Below are positions 43,675 through 53,538 of a stretch of DNA of 64,000 bases, piece by piece. The notes below the pieces were generated by a model that made no database searches, was not told where the DNA came from, and saw nothing but the letters and a program-made list of their open reading frames with translations. The number at the start of each line of letters is the position of its first letter. Position 1 is the stretch's first letter. Made by a program: the position numbers and the translations under genes. Origin of the DNA: Paenibacillus sp. 453mf (lineage in GTDB: Bacteria; Bacillota; Bacilli; Paenibacillales; Paenibacillaceae); contig NZ_FPAC01000001.1 of the NCBI RefSeq assembly GCF_900116105.1, positions 2,954,706 to 3,018,705 on the forward strand. Direction: 5' to 3'.

Positions 43675-44961
43675 TTGCAGCGTGAAATCGGAGTTAACGA
43701 AAAGCTCCCTGTAGGACCAGGTCTTCTATTAAGTATCCAGCATTTGTTTGCCATGTTCGGCAGCACTGTACTGGTTCCGAACATCTTTGGTGTTGATCCT
43801 GGGATGATCCTATTAATGAATGGTATAGGGACACTTCTCTACATCTTTATATGTAACGGAAAAATCCCCGCCTATCTCGGCTCCAGCTTTGCTTTTCTTG
43901 CACCTGTCGGAGTCGTACTGGGTGAACATGGGGGGAACGGATATTCCATGGCCCTCAGCGCGTTTATTGTCACGGGTATTATCTTCTGTCTTGTTGCTCT
44001 AATTATTAAATATACAGGCACGAAATGGCTGGACGTGCTCTTTCCTCCAGCAGTCATGGGGGCCGTTGTGGCTCTAATCGGACTGGAGCTCGTTCCAGTC
44101 GCAGCCGAAATGGCAGGTCTTATTGGCACAGGAGAGGATTGGTCACCGGATGCAACCACCATCACCTTATCCATGGTTACACTTGGTGTTACTGTACTTG
44201 GATCCATTCTATTTCGTGGATTTGCAAAGATCATTCATATTCTGATCGGTATTGTGGCAGGTTATCTGCTTGCGTTCTTAATGGGAGTAGTAGATACGAC
44301 CAGCTTTACAAGTGCAAGCTTGTTTAAAACTCCCGAAGTAACGACACCTACTTGGGATATCGGGGTAATCCTTACGATTGTACCCGTTGCCTTGGTCGTT
44401 ATTGTTGAGCATATCGGTCATCTGCTCGTTACAGGCAGCATTGTAGGCAAGGACCTGTCCAAAGACCCCGGGCTTCATCGCTCTCTGCTCGGTAACGGGA
44501 TTTCGACTGTCATATCCGGATTTGTAGGCTCTACTCCTAATACAACCTATGGAGAAAATATCGGCGTTATGGCTTTGACTCGGGTATATTCCATATTTGT
44601 CATCGGCGGAGCTGCAATCATCGCCATCCTGCTCTCGTTCTCAGGTACATTCACAGCGATTGTCGCCAATATTCCGACAGCTGTCATGGGGGGCGTATCA
44701 CTCCTCTTGTTCGGGATCATTGCCGCATCCGGGTTCCGAATCTTTGTTGAGCAAAAAGTCAATTTCTCCAAAACCAAGAACATGCTGCTGACTACGCTCG
44801 TGTTCGTTACAGGGCTCAGCGGTACTACACTGTCTATCGCGAACGTACAGCTCAAAGGGATGGCACTAGCTACAATCGTAGGCATGATTGCCGCTCTATT
44901 GTTCTATCTCTTCGAAAAACTGGGCTGGATGAATGAACGTGAAGATGAGTCCGCTCACTAA
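43675..44961 (+). CDS. uraA: Uracil/xanthine-type NCS2 permease (UraA-like)
   Basis: A 428-residue membrane protein of the NAT/NCS2 family with about 14 helices. It opens NEKLPVGPGLLLSIQHLFAMFG, the UraA N-terminus with the substrate-site QH, and carries VVIVEHIGHL with the conserved Glu, FVGSTPNTTYGENIG (NAT signature region) and MALTRVYS. Substrate is most likely uracil. TTG at 43675 is the start, with GAGGAG nine nt upstream. It is divergent from relA and stands alone between two terminator/promoter regions. Confidence 0.9.
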   Translation: MQREIGVNEKLPVGPGLLLSIQHLFAMFGSTVLVPNIFGVDPGMILLMNGIGTLLYIFICNGKIPAYLGSSFAFLAPVGVVLGEHGGNGYSMALSAFIVTGIIFCLVALIIKYTGTKWLDVLFPPAVMGAVVALIGLELVPVAAEMAGLIGTGEDWSPDATTITLSMVTLGVTVLGSILFRGFAKIIHILIGIVAGYLLAFLMGVVDTTSFTSASLFKTPEVTTPTWDIGVILTIVPVALVVIVEHIGHLLVTGSIVGKDLSKDPGLHRSLLGNGISTVISGFVGSTPNTTYGENIGVMALTRVYSIFVIGGAAIIAILLSFSGTFTAIVANIPTAVMGGVSLLLFGIIAASGFRIFVEQKVNFSKTKNMLLTTLVFVTGLSGTTLSIANVQLKGMALATIVGMIAALLFYLFEKLGWMNEREDESAH

Positions 44962-44979
44962 GGTACACACATACGAACG

Positions 44980-45016
44980 AAAAAAGGTGATCAGCCGTGG
45001 CTGATCACCTTTTTTG
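44980..45016. terminator. Bidirectional terminator between uraA and apt
   Basis: AAAAAAGGTGATCAGCC/GGCTGATCACCTTTTTT, a nearly perfect palindrome with a 2-nt loop, serving both convergent genes. Confidence 0.92.
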
Positions 45017-45063
45017 CTACATCTAATGCTTATTCGTCAAAATATTTCCCGGGAAACGGGAGT

Positions 45064-45576
45064 TTAGTATTTCATAAGTGAATAAACATTCACATCAGTA
45101 AGTTTATCTCTACCGTTGAGCTCTTCAAGTTCAATCAGGAATGCAGCGCCAACTACGTTTCCACCCAACTGACGAACTAGATTTACGGAAGTCGCAATTG
45201 TACCGCCTGTTGCGAGCAAATCATCAGCAATCAGCACATTTTGGCCTTTTTCAATGGCATCCGTATGCATCGCTAATTTATCTTTACCGTATTCGAGATC
45301 ATATCCGATTTCAATGGTTTCACCTGGTAATTTACCGCTTTTACGAATAGGTGCAAAACCGACACCCAGTGCATAAGCAAGCGGTGCTCCAACAACGAAG
45401 CCGCGTGCTTCCGGGCCCGCAATCACGTCAATTTTCAGATCAGATACAAGCTGCTTGATTTCATCTACCGCTTTGCGGTACACTTCTCCGTCCTTCAGCA
45501 GTGTTGTAATGTCCTTGAAGCTGATTCCGGGCTGCGGAAAATCAGGGATAACCCGAATGTAATCTTTAAAATCCAA
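45064..45576 (-). CDS. apt: Adenine phosphoribosyltransferase
   Basis: A 170-residue type I phosphoribosyltransferase that salvages adenine to AMP with [36 protein letters not shown] and the PRPP loop [13 protein letters not shown] are diagnostic. The TTG at 45576 has AGGAGG upstream. It follows recJ by 29 nt and converges with uraA. In B. subtilis apt lies between recJ and relA as well; here uraA has been inserted between apt and relA. Confidence 0.97.
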   Translation of the reverse strand: MDFKDYIRVIPDFPQPGISFKDITTLLKDGEVYRKAVDEIKQLVSDLKIDVIAGPEARGFVVGAPLAYALGVGFAPIRKSGKLPGETIEIGYDLEYGKDKLAMHTDAIEKGQNVLIADDLLATGGTIATSVNLVRQLGGNVVGAAFLIELEELNGRDKLTDVNVYSLMKY

Positions 45577-45605
45577 AATAATCTCCTCCTAAAATAAATG
45601 AATGC

Positions 45606-48011
45606 TTAGGATGCACCTTTCATGTGAGACATCATCCATTGCATCAGTTGGGGCGCTGCCAAATCAAACATCGCATGTTCCATATCAACGAGCTGTTCAA
45701 TAGCCTGGTAGTTTCGGGAATCCATCAAATTTTGCTTGGAAGGATTCCTCACGAATGTTATTGTACCAGAATTTCGTTCAATGAATGACAGCTCCTCAAA
45801 CACATCCATCACCTTGGAGATCATCCTTACAGAATATCCGCACTGACGGCTGAGTGCCTCCATCATTCCTTTTTCCGGTACAGCTTCTTGTCCCCATTTG
45901 GATATAAGGACATATATACGTTTAAAATCATCACGTGTAAATCGCTGCAGTCTTTCGCTGCGATGTACATGGGCGTGAAGAAGAATAACATTACCCGTTC
46001 TCTTGATCAAGCTTTGCATCGCTGTTAATTGCTCGGCAGTTTTGGGGGTATCCAGAACAAACAGATTATCTAGCTGCTCTCCCTCAAATCCTAACGCTAA
46101 GTCGTTCTTCGGAACGACTCCAACCTTCCTATCATATACCCAAATTGCCTTTTCATTCAATTGGTTTTCTAGACCAAATATATTTTTTTCATGAACAAGC
46201 ACTCCGTTGATGCTTGAAGCGGATTGAGCACGGCTTCCCAGCTGCTGTATAAAACGCTCGATCTCGCGTGCTGGATCCCTGCTTCCCCGATAATCGAATA
46301 CCTGGTGCTCTGGAAATCTGAAATCCTCCAGCATCAGCTGCAGCTTTCTAGATCCATTCCATTCATTGATTTGCAGCTCACCCATCACTTCAAATGCAGA
46401 GCCTTCTGGTAGGTAGTCCGCAAATACGCCGCTCCCAAACGAAACCGCATCAATGAGCTGACCATCTTGTTCTAGCGTAAGCTTTAAATGAGACTGATCC
46501 TTCCCCATCTTGCGAATTCCGACCAGATTGACATTTCGGATTACGAATTTAGGAGTCGGATTGTCCATTCCAAAAGGCTGAAGCAGCTCCAGCTCTTCGA
46601 TGACAGACAGAGGTACCTCACTTAAACTGCACTCTCCATCTGTTTCCCTCACCGGAATAAAATGCTCAGGCTGCATCGTTCTCTCCGCGTACTCGTTCAG
46701 CTGCTGCTCGAGAAGAGACAGTTGATCACGATGCAGCGTCATTCCTGCTGCCGCAGGATGACCTCCATAATGATCCATGACGTCCTTGCATGAGGTTAGT
46801 GCCTCATAAATGTCGAGTCCAGGGACGGATCGGGCAGACCCTTTACATTTGCCGGTCTCTGGATCGATGCCCAGTATTAAAGTGGGCCGATAATAACGTT
46901 CCAGCACTTTAGATGCCACAATCCCTACAACACCTGGATTCCAGCCCTCGCCTGCAAGGACAATAACATGTGGAAGTTGACCACCGGAGGCTTTTTTATG
47001 CTCCAGCATCTCGACAGCTTGCTGCGTCATTTGCTGCACCACCTGCTGACGCTCCCGATTAAGCAGATCCAGCTCCTCGGCAAGTCTTACCGCTTCATCT
47101 TGACTCTCGGTAGTTAATAGGGCAACAGCCCTGCCTGCATGATCAAGTCTGCCGCTTGCGTTAATACGGGGACCTACTGAAAAACCGATATGAACAGAAT
47201 TGACGGTAGCTAGATCAACTCCGCTGATCTCGAGGAGTGCACGAATCCCAAGATAAGCAGTATTTCTCATGGATTCAATACCTTGCTTAACAATGATTCG
47301 ATTCTCACCCGTAAGCGGCATTAGATCCGCTATCGTGCCGATGCTAGCAATTTCCATCCATTCCTTGGGCACATCCCCTAGAATCGCTTGGGCAAGTTTC
47401 AAAGCAACCCCCACCCCAGCTAGTCCTTTAAAAGGATATGGGCAATCTTTTTGCTTGGGGTTAATCAGGGAATAGGCTTCCGGCAATAGATCAGGGGGCT
47501 CGTGATGATCAGTGACAATGACATCGATACCGAGCTCTCTGGCATATGCGATTTGTTCCACAGCGCTTATTCCTGTATCCACTGTAATAATTAGTGTAAC
47601 TCCCTGCTGATGAGCCCAATCCAGAGCATGGTTGTGAAGGCCGTAGCCTTCATTTGCACGATGGGGAATATATATATCGTAAGAGGCAGAGAGTCTGCGC
47701 ATCAAATGAATCATCAGTGAGGTACTGGAGACTCCATCCGCGTCATAGTCACCATAAATTAAAATATGTTCACCTTGATCCAGCGCATCCTTAATGCGAG
47801 GCACTGCTTCCTTCATTCCTTTTAACAGATAAGGATCATGCATGGATACGGCAGCAGCATTCAAGAAGGATGAAGCGCTATCCGTACTTCCTAATCCTCG
47901 GTTAGCAAGCAGTCTAGCCATCAGGGGAGATATGTTTAGATCTTCAGCTAATTTGTGTATTTCTTCCTCATCATGCTCCGGCATGTTCCATTGATATTTC
48001 GAGTAAAGCAC
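45606..48011 (-). CDS. recJ: Single-stranded-DNA-specific exonuclease RecJ
   Basis: An 801-residue RecJ with the DHH/DHHA1 catalytic core: DYDADGVSST (about 98-107), VDTGISA, TDHHE, and GRLDHAGRAVAL later; the DHHA1 segment HYGGHPAAAGMT and an OB-fold follow. The C-terminal region beyond about 570 is a Firmicute-type extension. RecJ degrades 5' ends of ssDNA in repair. A GTG at 48011 has AAAGGTG at six nt; the frame opens three codons earlier. It is the typical neighbour of apt. Confidence 0.96.
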   Translation of the reverse strand: MLYSKYQWNMPEHDEEEIHKLAEDLNISPLMARLLANRGLGSTDSASSFLNAAAVSMHDPYLLKGMKEAVPRIKDALDQGEHILIYGDYDADGVSSTSLMIHLMRRLSASYDIYIPHRANEGYGLHNHALDWAHQQGVTLIITVDTGISAVEQIAYARELGIDVIVTDHHEPPDLLPEAYSLINPKQKDCPYPFKGLAGVGVALKLAQAILGDVPKEWMEIASIGTIADLMPLTGENRIIVKQGIESMRNTAYLGIRALLEISGVDLATVNSVHIGFSVGPRINASGRLDHAGRAVALLTTESQDEAVRLAEELDLLNRERQQVVQQMTQQAVEMLEHKKASGGQLPHVIVLAGEGWNPGVVGIVASKVLERYYRPTLILGIDPETGKCKGSARSVPGLDIYEALTSCKDVMDHYGGHPAAAGMTLHRDQLSLLEQQLNEYAERTMQPEHFIPVRETDGECSLSEVPLSVIEELELLQPFGMDNPTPKFVIRNVNLVGIRKMGKDQSHLKLTLEQDGQLIDAVSFGSGVFADYLPEGSAFEVMGELQINEWNGSRKLQLMLEDFRFPEHQVFDYRGSRDPAREIERFIQQLGSRAQSASSINGVLVHEKNIFGLENQLNEKAIWVYDRKVGVVPKNDLALGFEGEQLDNLFVLDTPKTAEQLTAMQSLIKRTGNVILLHAHVHRSERLQRFTRDDFKRIYVLISKWGQEAVPEKGMMEALSRQCGYSVRMISKVMDVFEELSFIERNSGTITFVRNPSKQNLMDSRNYQAIEQLVDMEHAMFDLAAPQLMQWMMSHMKGAS

Positions 48012-48133
48012 TGAAATCACCTTTCTTTCTATACAGAATGAACTAAGGCATCACTATCCACAGTTCAATCCATCCAGCACGCCGCAAACCATATATATCA
48101 ATAGCCAGCTACTCATATACGCTGGCCGTTTGT

Positions 48134-49078
48134 TTATTGAAGCAAAGTAGTCGACTCGCGTTCAGCCAGCTCATAATTGCTCTTATATGGATACTCTGAC
48201 AAATACGGCAAAACTTCTATGCTGACCTCTGCAATGTGTTCAAATCGTCCTACAAGCAGAACCTTAACACGTTCAGACGTTTCCTGTGCCTCAGCAACGC
48301 TCATTCTTGGATTCACTGTAACTATGACATCTACATAAATACCACTAGTCCGCTCATAGGCATGAATCTGTTCAACCGTTACAATACCATGAACGCGCTG
48401 AACTGTCTCCATGTAATCATAGGTATCTCGCCGAATCCCCTTTTCTCTATGGCCCAAGAAATAGTTCACGAGCAGCTCATATCCCTTCCAGATCACGATT
48501 GCAGATGTCATTAGTGCAGCAACAGGTTCACAATATAGAAGCATTGAGTTATCCAATTCTTTACCGACCATAGCAAGAGTGATGCCTGCAAGGACGATTA
48601 GAGAGCTATAAAGAGCTAGACGGTGACTATGGCCCATCATATGAATTGCCCGTTTATCTTTGAGGCTGCGTCGCCATTCATATTGAAACCATATCTCTCT
48701 AGCAACAAACGCAACAAACGCGATGATGAGGACCATCAGCTGCGGCGGTTCAAGGTCACCTACCACCATAACATAGACAGAAGAGAAAGCAATTTGCATC
48801 GCACCTAATATCACGAGCAAAGGAATGATGAGTGCAAGAAATTCTCCGAATCGAACCGTGTGGCCTGAAGAGGATTCTGTTATTTCCTTATTCGCGTTAC
48901 CGAACCTATGTGTAATAAGTGCAGAGACCTCTCCTGCCGAGTACATGGCGTCGCTCAAAAGCGCCTTGTTTCCCGAAATATAACCCACACTGCCTTTTAA
49001 AATAGTCAGTCCCATATTTCCAAGCATGCCGGTCCAGAAACGTGACTTGTTTATGTGTTGCAAATATTCAGTGGTCAT
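48134..49078 (-). CDS. Cation diffusion facilitator (CDF) family protein with non-canonical metal sites
   Basis: A 314-residue protein with six predicted helices and a C-terminal cytoplasmic alpha-beta domain (about 215-300, VHGIVTVEQIHAYER), the CDF layout. Canonical CDF exporters bind Zn/Mn/Fe through HxxxD or DxxxD in TM2 and TM5. Here TM2 reads LLSDAMYSAGEV, with Tyr and Glu where His and Asp are usual, and TM5 reads GHSHRLALYSS, where the Asp is Ala. So the usual binding site is altered and substrate may differ. GGGGGAA precedes the ATG. In B. subtilis a cation-efflux gene also lies near recJ. Confidence 0.85.
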   Translation of the reverse strand: MTTEYLQHINKSRFWTGMLGNMGLTILKGSVGYISGNKALLSDAMYSAGEVSALITHRFGNANKEITESSSGHTVRFGEFLALIIPLLVILGAMQIAFSSVYVMVVGDLEPPQLMVLIIAFVAFVAREIWFQYEWRRSLKDKRAIHMMGHSHRLALYSSLIVLAGITLAMVGKELDNSMLLYCEPVAALMTSAIVIWKGYELLVNYFLGHREKGIRRDTYDYMETVQRVHGIVTVEQIHAYERTSGIYVDVIVTVNPRMSVAEAQETSERVKVLLVGRFEHIAEVSIEVLPYLSEYPYKSNYELAERESTTLLQ

Positions 49079-49115
49079 CCGTGTTCCCCCTCTACACGTT
49101 AGACGGTTAGATTCG

Positions 49116-49144
49116 AAAGCCGCGCCTTACGTAGACGCGGCTTT
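49116..49144 (-). terminator. Hairpin after secF
   Basis: AAAGCCGCG/CGCGGCTTT with an 11-nt loop. The better T-tract (TTTCTTTGTTTTTTT) is on the plus strand; on the minus strand only TTTC follows, so direction is uncertain. Confidence 0.5.
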
Positions 49145-49165
49145 CTTTGTTTTTTTCCATTAAAG

Positions 49166-50077
49166 TCAGCTAGTCGACTTCGCAGGATTGTTTGTTATTG
49201 GCTTTTGTTTGTTTTTAAGAATCGCCCAGAGCGGACTTGCAATAAATATGGATGAGTAGGCGCCGAAGACAAGACCAATCACCATAGCCAGTGAGAACAT
49301 GCGAATCGATTCGCCGCCCAGCAGGAATAAGAACAATGATGCAATAAATACGGTAATGGTCGTATTCAGTGAACGAGTCATCGTCTGTGCAATGCTTCGG
49401 TTTACAACCTCGTTCACATCTTTGCGTGACTTAATCTTGGTAAATCTCAAATTCTCTCGAATCCGGTCAAATACAACGATGGTATCGTTGATGGAGAAAC
49501 CGACAATCGTCAATACAGCCGTGATAAAGGTCAGATCCACTTCCCATCTGAATATGGAGAAAATACTGATGACGACAAAGGCATCATGAAGCAGTGCTAC
49601 AATTGCAGCTACAGCAAATCTCCACTCAAACCGGATCGTAACATAGATCAAAATCCCCAAGCTTGCGATCAATACCGCATAAATGGCATTGCGTCCCAGC
49701 TCTTTGGCCATTTCCGGATCGACGGTGTTGACTTCAAAGGACGCTTCCGGGTCAATTTGTTCATTAAAAGCCGATTTCAGACTTGCTTCCTGTTCTTCAT
49801 TAAGCACCGAAGAAAAACGAATGCTCACTCGGCTTGTACCTGCAGAAATGGCAGGCTCATCATCCGCAAGTCCCAGCTCTTCAAGGACAGGTTCGATTTC
49901 TTCCGTTGTAATGGTTTTGGATGCAGATACGTCTACATTCGAGCCTGAACGAAAATCCACGCCATAGTTAAGCCCAAAGACAGCAAGGCTTAATATCCCA
50001 AGCAAAGTGATAACGATGGAAAACGTATAAAAATATTTGCTTACTTTGATGTAATCAAATTCCCAATTAAAGCGCAC
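49166..50077 (-). CDS. secF: Protein translocase subunit SecF
   Basis: A 303-residue six-helix membrane protein that with SecD uses the proton gradient to help pull secreted proteins through SecYEG. It starts RFNWEFDYIKVSKYF and has LNYGVDFRSGSNVDV, then the periplasmic domain, then the five-helix core with VGFSINDTIVVFDRIREN and RSIAQTMTRSLNTTI. The GTG at 50077 has AAGGAG ten nt upstream; an earlier GTG sits on that site. It overlaps secD by 11 nt. Confidence 0.96.
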   Translation of the reverse strand: MRFNWEFDYIKVSKYFYTFSIVITLLGILSLAVFGLNYGVDFRSGSNVDVSASKTITTEEIEPVLEELGLADDEPAISAGTSRVSIRFSSVLNEEQEASLKSAFNEQIDPEASFEVNTVDPEMAKELGRNAIYAVLIASLGILIYVTIRFEWRFAVAAIVALLHDAFVVISIFSIFRWEVDLTFITAVLTIVGFSINDTIVVFDRIRENLRFTKIKSRKDVNEVVNRSIAQTMTRSLNTTITVFIASLFLFLLGGESIRMFSLAMVIGLVFGAYSSIFIASPLWAILKNKQKPITNNPAKSTS

Positions 50078-51317
50078 GAATTTCACTCTCCTTCACGCCG
50101 AAGTAAGAAGGCTTCTTAATCAGTTTTGCTTTGACAAGCAAGTTCAGCAAGAAGCGGGAGAAGAAGATATTCGTAAGAATGCTCGTTACAATATCTATAA
50201 TCAGAACAATTGCAAAGCCTCTGACTGCTCCGGTACCGAGCCAGAACATAACAGCAGCTGCAATAATCGTTGTGACATTCGAATCCATTACCGTACGGAA
50301 TGAGATCCGTTCACCGGACTTGACAGCAGACATGACACTCTTTCCGCTGCGAAGCTCTTCTTTAATCCGTTCATAGGTAATAATATTGGCGTCAACCGCC
50401 ATCCCGATCCCCAGAATGAAGGCCGCGATCCCTGGCAGGGTGAGAACAAAATCCCCCCAATAAAAAATAAGCAAAACAAGCCATGTATGCACAATGAGGC
50501 AAAAGCTTGCTACAATCCCAGGTATACGATATAACCCAATCATAAATATCAAAATAAAGGCGGATGCAATAATTCCGGCTTTAATTGTCTGCTCTAGGGA
50601 TAGCTGTCCAAGTGAAGCTCCCACGCTTTGAGAGTATTTCTCTGTCAGCTTCAGCGGCAAGGCACCCAGATTGATTGTGTCTCGAAGCTGATTCGCTTCT
50701 TCCCGTGTGTAGCTTCCTGAAATTTGTGCCCTGCCATCGGTCAATACTTGTCGCACTACCGGAGCAGACAACAGCTCATCATCCAAGTAAATAGCCAGAT
50801 CTTGACCCTGCAGACGCTCCGTAATTTCTGCGAACTTATCCTTGTCCTTGACCTGAATGTCTACCATAGGCTCGTTTAAGCTGTTAAATACAACAGAGGC
50901 GCCGTTCTCGACAAACTCATTTCCTCTGAGCTCTATCTTGCTGTACTCCCCAGGCTCGTCCCCTTCCTGAGCACTACGGAACGTCAGAACTGCCGGCTCC
51001 TTCATCTGCCTGCGTACCTCTGTCTCATCCGTAACTCCAGCTAGCTTCAAGCGAATCCGGTTTGTACCCTCTGTTGTTACTTCAGGCTCACTTGTACCTA
51101 ATGCATTGGCACGTTGCTCGAGACTCTTCGCCGTTTGTGTAAGTGATTCTCTGGTGACTTCTTGTCCTGCTTCCAGCGGCTCAGCTTCATATAAAATCTC
51201 GAAGCCTCCCTTTAAATCGAGGCCGAGGCGTATATTGTTAAGCAGACCTGGGCTTGTATAGGCCATAACGCCGGCGGTCACAAGCACGACCAGAATGAAA
51301 CTGATAGCTCTCTTCAT
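50067..51317 (-). CDS. secD: Protein translocase subunit SecD
   Basis: A 416-residue SecD with an N-terminal helix, the D1 motif LGLDLKGGFEILYE, a periplasmic P1 domain (about 90-220) and the five-helix core with FILGIGMAVDANIITYERIKEE. It forms the SecDF complex with the next gene. In B. subtilis secD and secF are fused; here they are separate, overlapping genes. Start is uncertain: AAGGGGG lies 13-15 nt before ATG 51317, and ATGs at 51341 or 51383 are possible. Confidence 0.95.
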   Translation of the reverse strand: MKRAISFILVVLVTAGVMAYTSPGLLNNIRLGLDLKGGFEILYEAEPLEAGQEVTRESLTQTAKSLEQRANALGTSEPEVTTEGTNRIRLKLAGVTDETEVRRQMKEPAVLTFRSAQEGDEPGEYSKIELRGNEFVENGASVVFNSLNEPMVDIQVKDKDKFAEITERLQGQDLAIYLDDELLSAPVVRQVLTDGRAQISGSYTREEANQLRDTINLGALPLKLTEKYSQSVGASLGQLSLEQTIKAGIIASAFILIFMIGLYRIPGIVASFCLIVHTWLVLLIFYWGDFVLTLPGIAAFILGIGMAVDANIITYERIKEELRSGKSVMSAVKSGERISFRTVMDSNVTTIIAAAVMFWLGTGAVRGFAIVLIIDIVTSILTNIFFSRFLLNLLVKAKLIKKPSYFGVKESEIRAL

Positions 51318-51428
51318 GCCGTCACTTTTATCCCCCTTCATTCTCAATATTCCTATTATAGCGATGCAGGAAATCTCAGTCAATTTTCCTATATGAAAAA
51401 GGCATTAAGTAAATCGTTATTTTGGAAC

Positions 51429-51460
51429 AAAAAAATTCCTCTCTCGATTAGAAAGAGGAA
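51429..51460 (-). terminator. Intrinsic terminator overlapping the comN stop
   Basis: TTCCTCT/AGAGGAA around an 11-nt loop that includes the stop codon, then seven Ts on the minus strand. Confidence 0.8.
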
Positions 51461-51708
51461 CCTCGATAAGCGGACAGCGTCATGTAATTCATAAAGCTGG
51501 TTGCCTTCAGCGATAAAATATCGTTAACCAGCTGATGCAGCTGCGGAACGCCGTGTTTCTCGTATTTATGACTAATACAGTTCCAAACATCCTTACTGGT
51601 TACATGCTCATATCCTACCAACCGAAGTTCCTCCGCTTTACTGCAGCATAACAGCTCGATGGCTTCTTCTAGCTCCTGTCCATCCATCTCTTCAATTGTG
51701 GAATCCAT
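51448..51708 (-). CDS. comN: Post-transcriptional regulator ComN (YrzD)
   Basis: An 86-residue protein of the ComN/YrzD family. B. subtilis ComN acts post-transcriptionally on the comE competence operon and interacts with DivIVA. Core features are EELRLVGYEHVTSKDVWNCI and KHGVPQLHQLVNDILSLKATSFMNYMT. GGGAGG ten nt before the ATG at 51708 decides the start. It sits between secD and the divergent spoVB, as in B. subtilis. Confidence 0.9.
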   Translation of the reverse strand: MDSTIEEMDGQELEEAIELLCCSKAEELRLVGYEHVTSKDVWNCISHKYEKHGVPQLHQLVNDILSLKATSFMNYMTLSAYRGSSF

Positions 51709-51931
51709 CTGCTTCAGTCCTCCCTTTAGACATTCCATATTCATTTATTCGTCTTATACCCGCAATACTCCTGCCTGATTCAGGATTAGAAGGCTGTTAT
51801 ATTCAGGAAATCTCATAATTGGCAAACTTCCTAGTCATGAGATGGGACAGGTCTGGCATATCCATTTATTAAGAGCCAGTCCACTAGACACAGGAATAAG
51901 TATTAACCCAGGGGAAGAGGGAAGTCCATTT

Positions 51932-53518
51932 ATGAAAAAACAAACATTCATCCAAGGAACCATGATTCTACTTGCAGCCGGCATTATCAATCGTATCCTT
52001 GGATTTATTCCCCGTATTATACTGCCAAGAGTGATTGGAGCTGAGGGTGTCGGCCTATACCAGCAAGGTTACCCATTCTTTATCGTAATCGTGACTCTGA
52101 TCACTGGAGGCCTTCCCTTAGCGATCGCTAAGCTTGTGGCTGAAGCCGAATCCTTAGGCAATAACGGTAACGGTTCATCAGAAAAAATTCTTAGAGTAAG
52201 TCTGATGTTCACGTTGTCGCTGGGCGTGTTGTTCACTACCTTATGTATTATCTTTGCACCATGGGTAACTAGCACCATTCTAACTGATGAGCGTGTCTAC
52301 CATACCTTTGTCAGCATGACACCGATGATTCTCATCATCGCTGTTTCGTCCGTATACAGAGGATATTTCCAAGGAAAACAAAACATGATTCCCTCTGCCG
52401 CTTCCTCCATTGCCGAGACGCTCATGAGAATATTGTGTGTGCTGTGGTTCTCCTATCTTCTGCTTCCACGAGGCATCGAATATGCGGCGGCAGGAGCTAT
52501 GCTGGGCGCGGTCGCAGGTGAGCTTATCGGTATGATTGTACTCCTCTGGCAGCATGAGAAATACAGAAAAGCGGGAAAAACATTACCTTCTCTCCCATCA
52601 TCACCTGCTAAACAGAGTAAGGGACAGCAAAAATCGATTTTCAAAAAACTAATGGCCATCTCTATTCCAGTTACAGCCGGTCGCCTAGTAGGTTCATTGT
52701 CTTACTTGCTGGAGACTATCGTTACAGCTCAAAGTCTCGCCCTTGCGGGTCTGACCAAGGCATTGGCTACAGCACAATATGGTGCACTCCAAGGCATGGT
52801 AATCCCTTTGCTGCTGCTTCCTGGTGCATTGACATCATCACTGGCTACATCGCTCGTTCCGTCATTATCGGAGGCAGCCGCAAGAAAAGATTATAAAACC
52901 ATTCACAAGAGACTTCATCAATCACTCAGACTTGCTCTTGTCACCGGCGGACCCTTTGCAGTCGTGATGTATGTACTTGCGGAGCCTCTTTGCCGGCTGC
53001 TTTATGACGATGGCTCCATCGCCGACATGCTCAAGACCATGACTCCATTTGCCCTGTTCATCTATGTACAAGCTCCACTCCAGGCCGCACTACAAGCTTT
53101 AGATCGACCAGGAAGAGCCCTTATCAACACCACGATCGGTGCCGTTATTAAAATTACTCTTATCCTTACGCTTGCTTCAAGACCTGAATATGGCATATAC
53201 GGAGCGGTCATTGCCATCTGTGTTAACTCCCTCATTGTCACTCTGCTTCACGGACAAAGCTTGAGACAGCTCCTTGGCTTTCGCTTTCGTTGGCTCGATC
53301 TCATTAAAGTGGCAGCGGGCATGGTAATTATGGCCGGTGTCGCACAATATTTGTTCATCCATCTGCCTTGGACTCATTTATCCTTCTTACAATTTGCAGT
53401 TTCCAGTTGGATAGGACTTATCGTTTATTTAGCAGTAATGGCAGCCTGCCGTTTAATTGACTTGCACGATTTGTCCCGTGTTCCTTTTATCGGCTCATGG
53501 ATATCGCCACGTAAATAG
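51932..53518 (+). CDS. spoVB: Stage V sporulation protein B (MurJ-like polysaccharide exporter)
   Basis: A 528-residue MATE/MOP superfamily protein with 14 predicted helices, beginning MKKQTFIQGTMILLAAGIIN then RILGFIPRIILPRVIGAEGVGLYQ. SpoVB is needed for spore cortex synthesis, probably as a lipid-linked precursor flippase. GAGGGAAG precedes the ATG at 51932; the frame runs another 30 codons upstream without a ribosome site. It is divergent from comN, an arrangement shared with B. subtilis, and convergent with the YetF-like gene. Confidence 0.93.
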   Translation: MKKQTFIQGTMILLAAGIINRILGFIPRIILPRVIGAEGVGLYQQGYPFFIVIVTLITGGLPLAIAKLVAEAESLGNNGNGSSEKILRVSLMFTLSLGVLFTTLCIIFAPWVTSTILTDERVYHTFVSMTPMILIIAVSSVYRGYFQGKQNMIPSAASSIAETLMRILCVLWFSYLLLPRGIEYAAAGAMLGAVAGELIGMIVLLWQHEKYRKAGKTLPSLPSSPAKQSKGQQKSIFKKLMAISIPVTAGRLVGSLSYLLETIVTAQSLALAGLTKALATAQYGALQGMVIPLLLLPGALTSSLATSLVPSLSEAAARKDYKTIHKRLHQSLRLALVTGGPFAVVMYVLAEPLCRLLYDDGSIADMLKTMTPFALFIYVQAPLQAALQALDRPGRALINTTIGAVIKITLILTLASRPEYGIYGAVIAICVNSLIVTLLHGQSLRQLLGFRFRWLDLIKVAAGMVIMAGVAQYLFIHLPWTHLSFLQFAVSSWIGLIVYLAVMAACRLIDLHDLSRVPFIGSWISPRK

Positions 53519-53538
53519 CTTGCCGCTTATTTTTCGAA

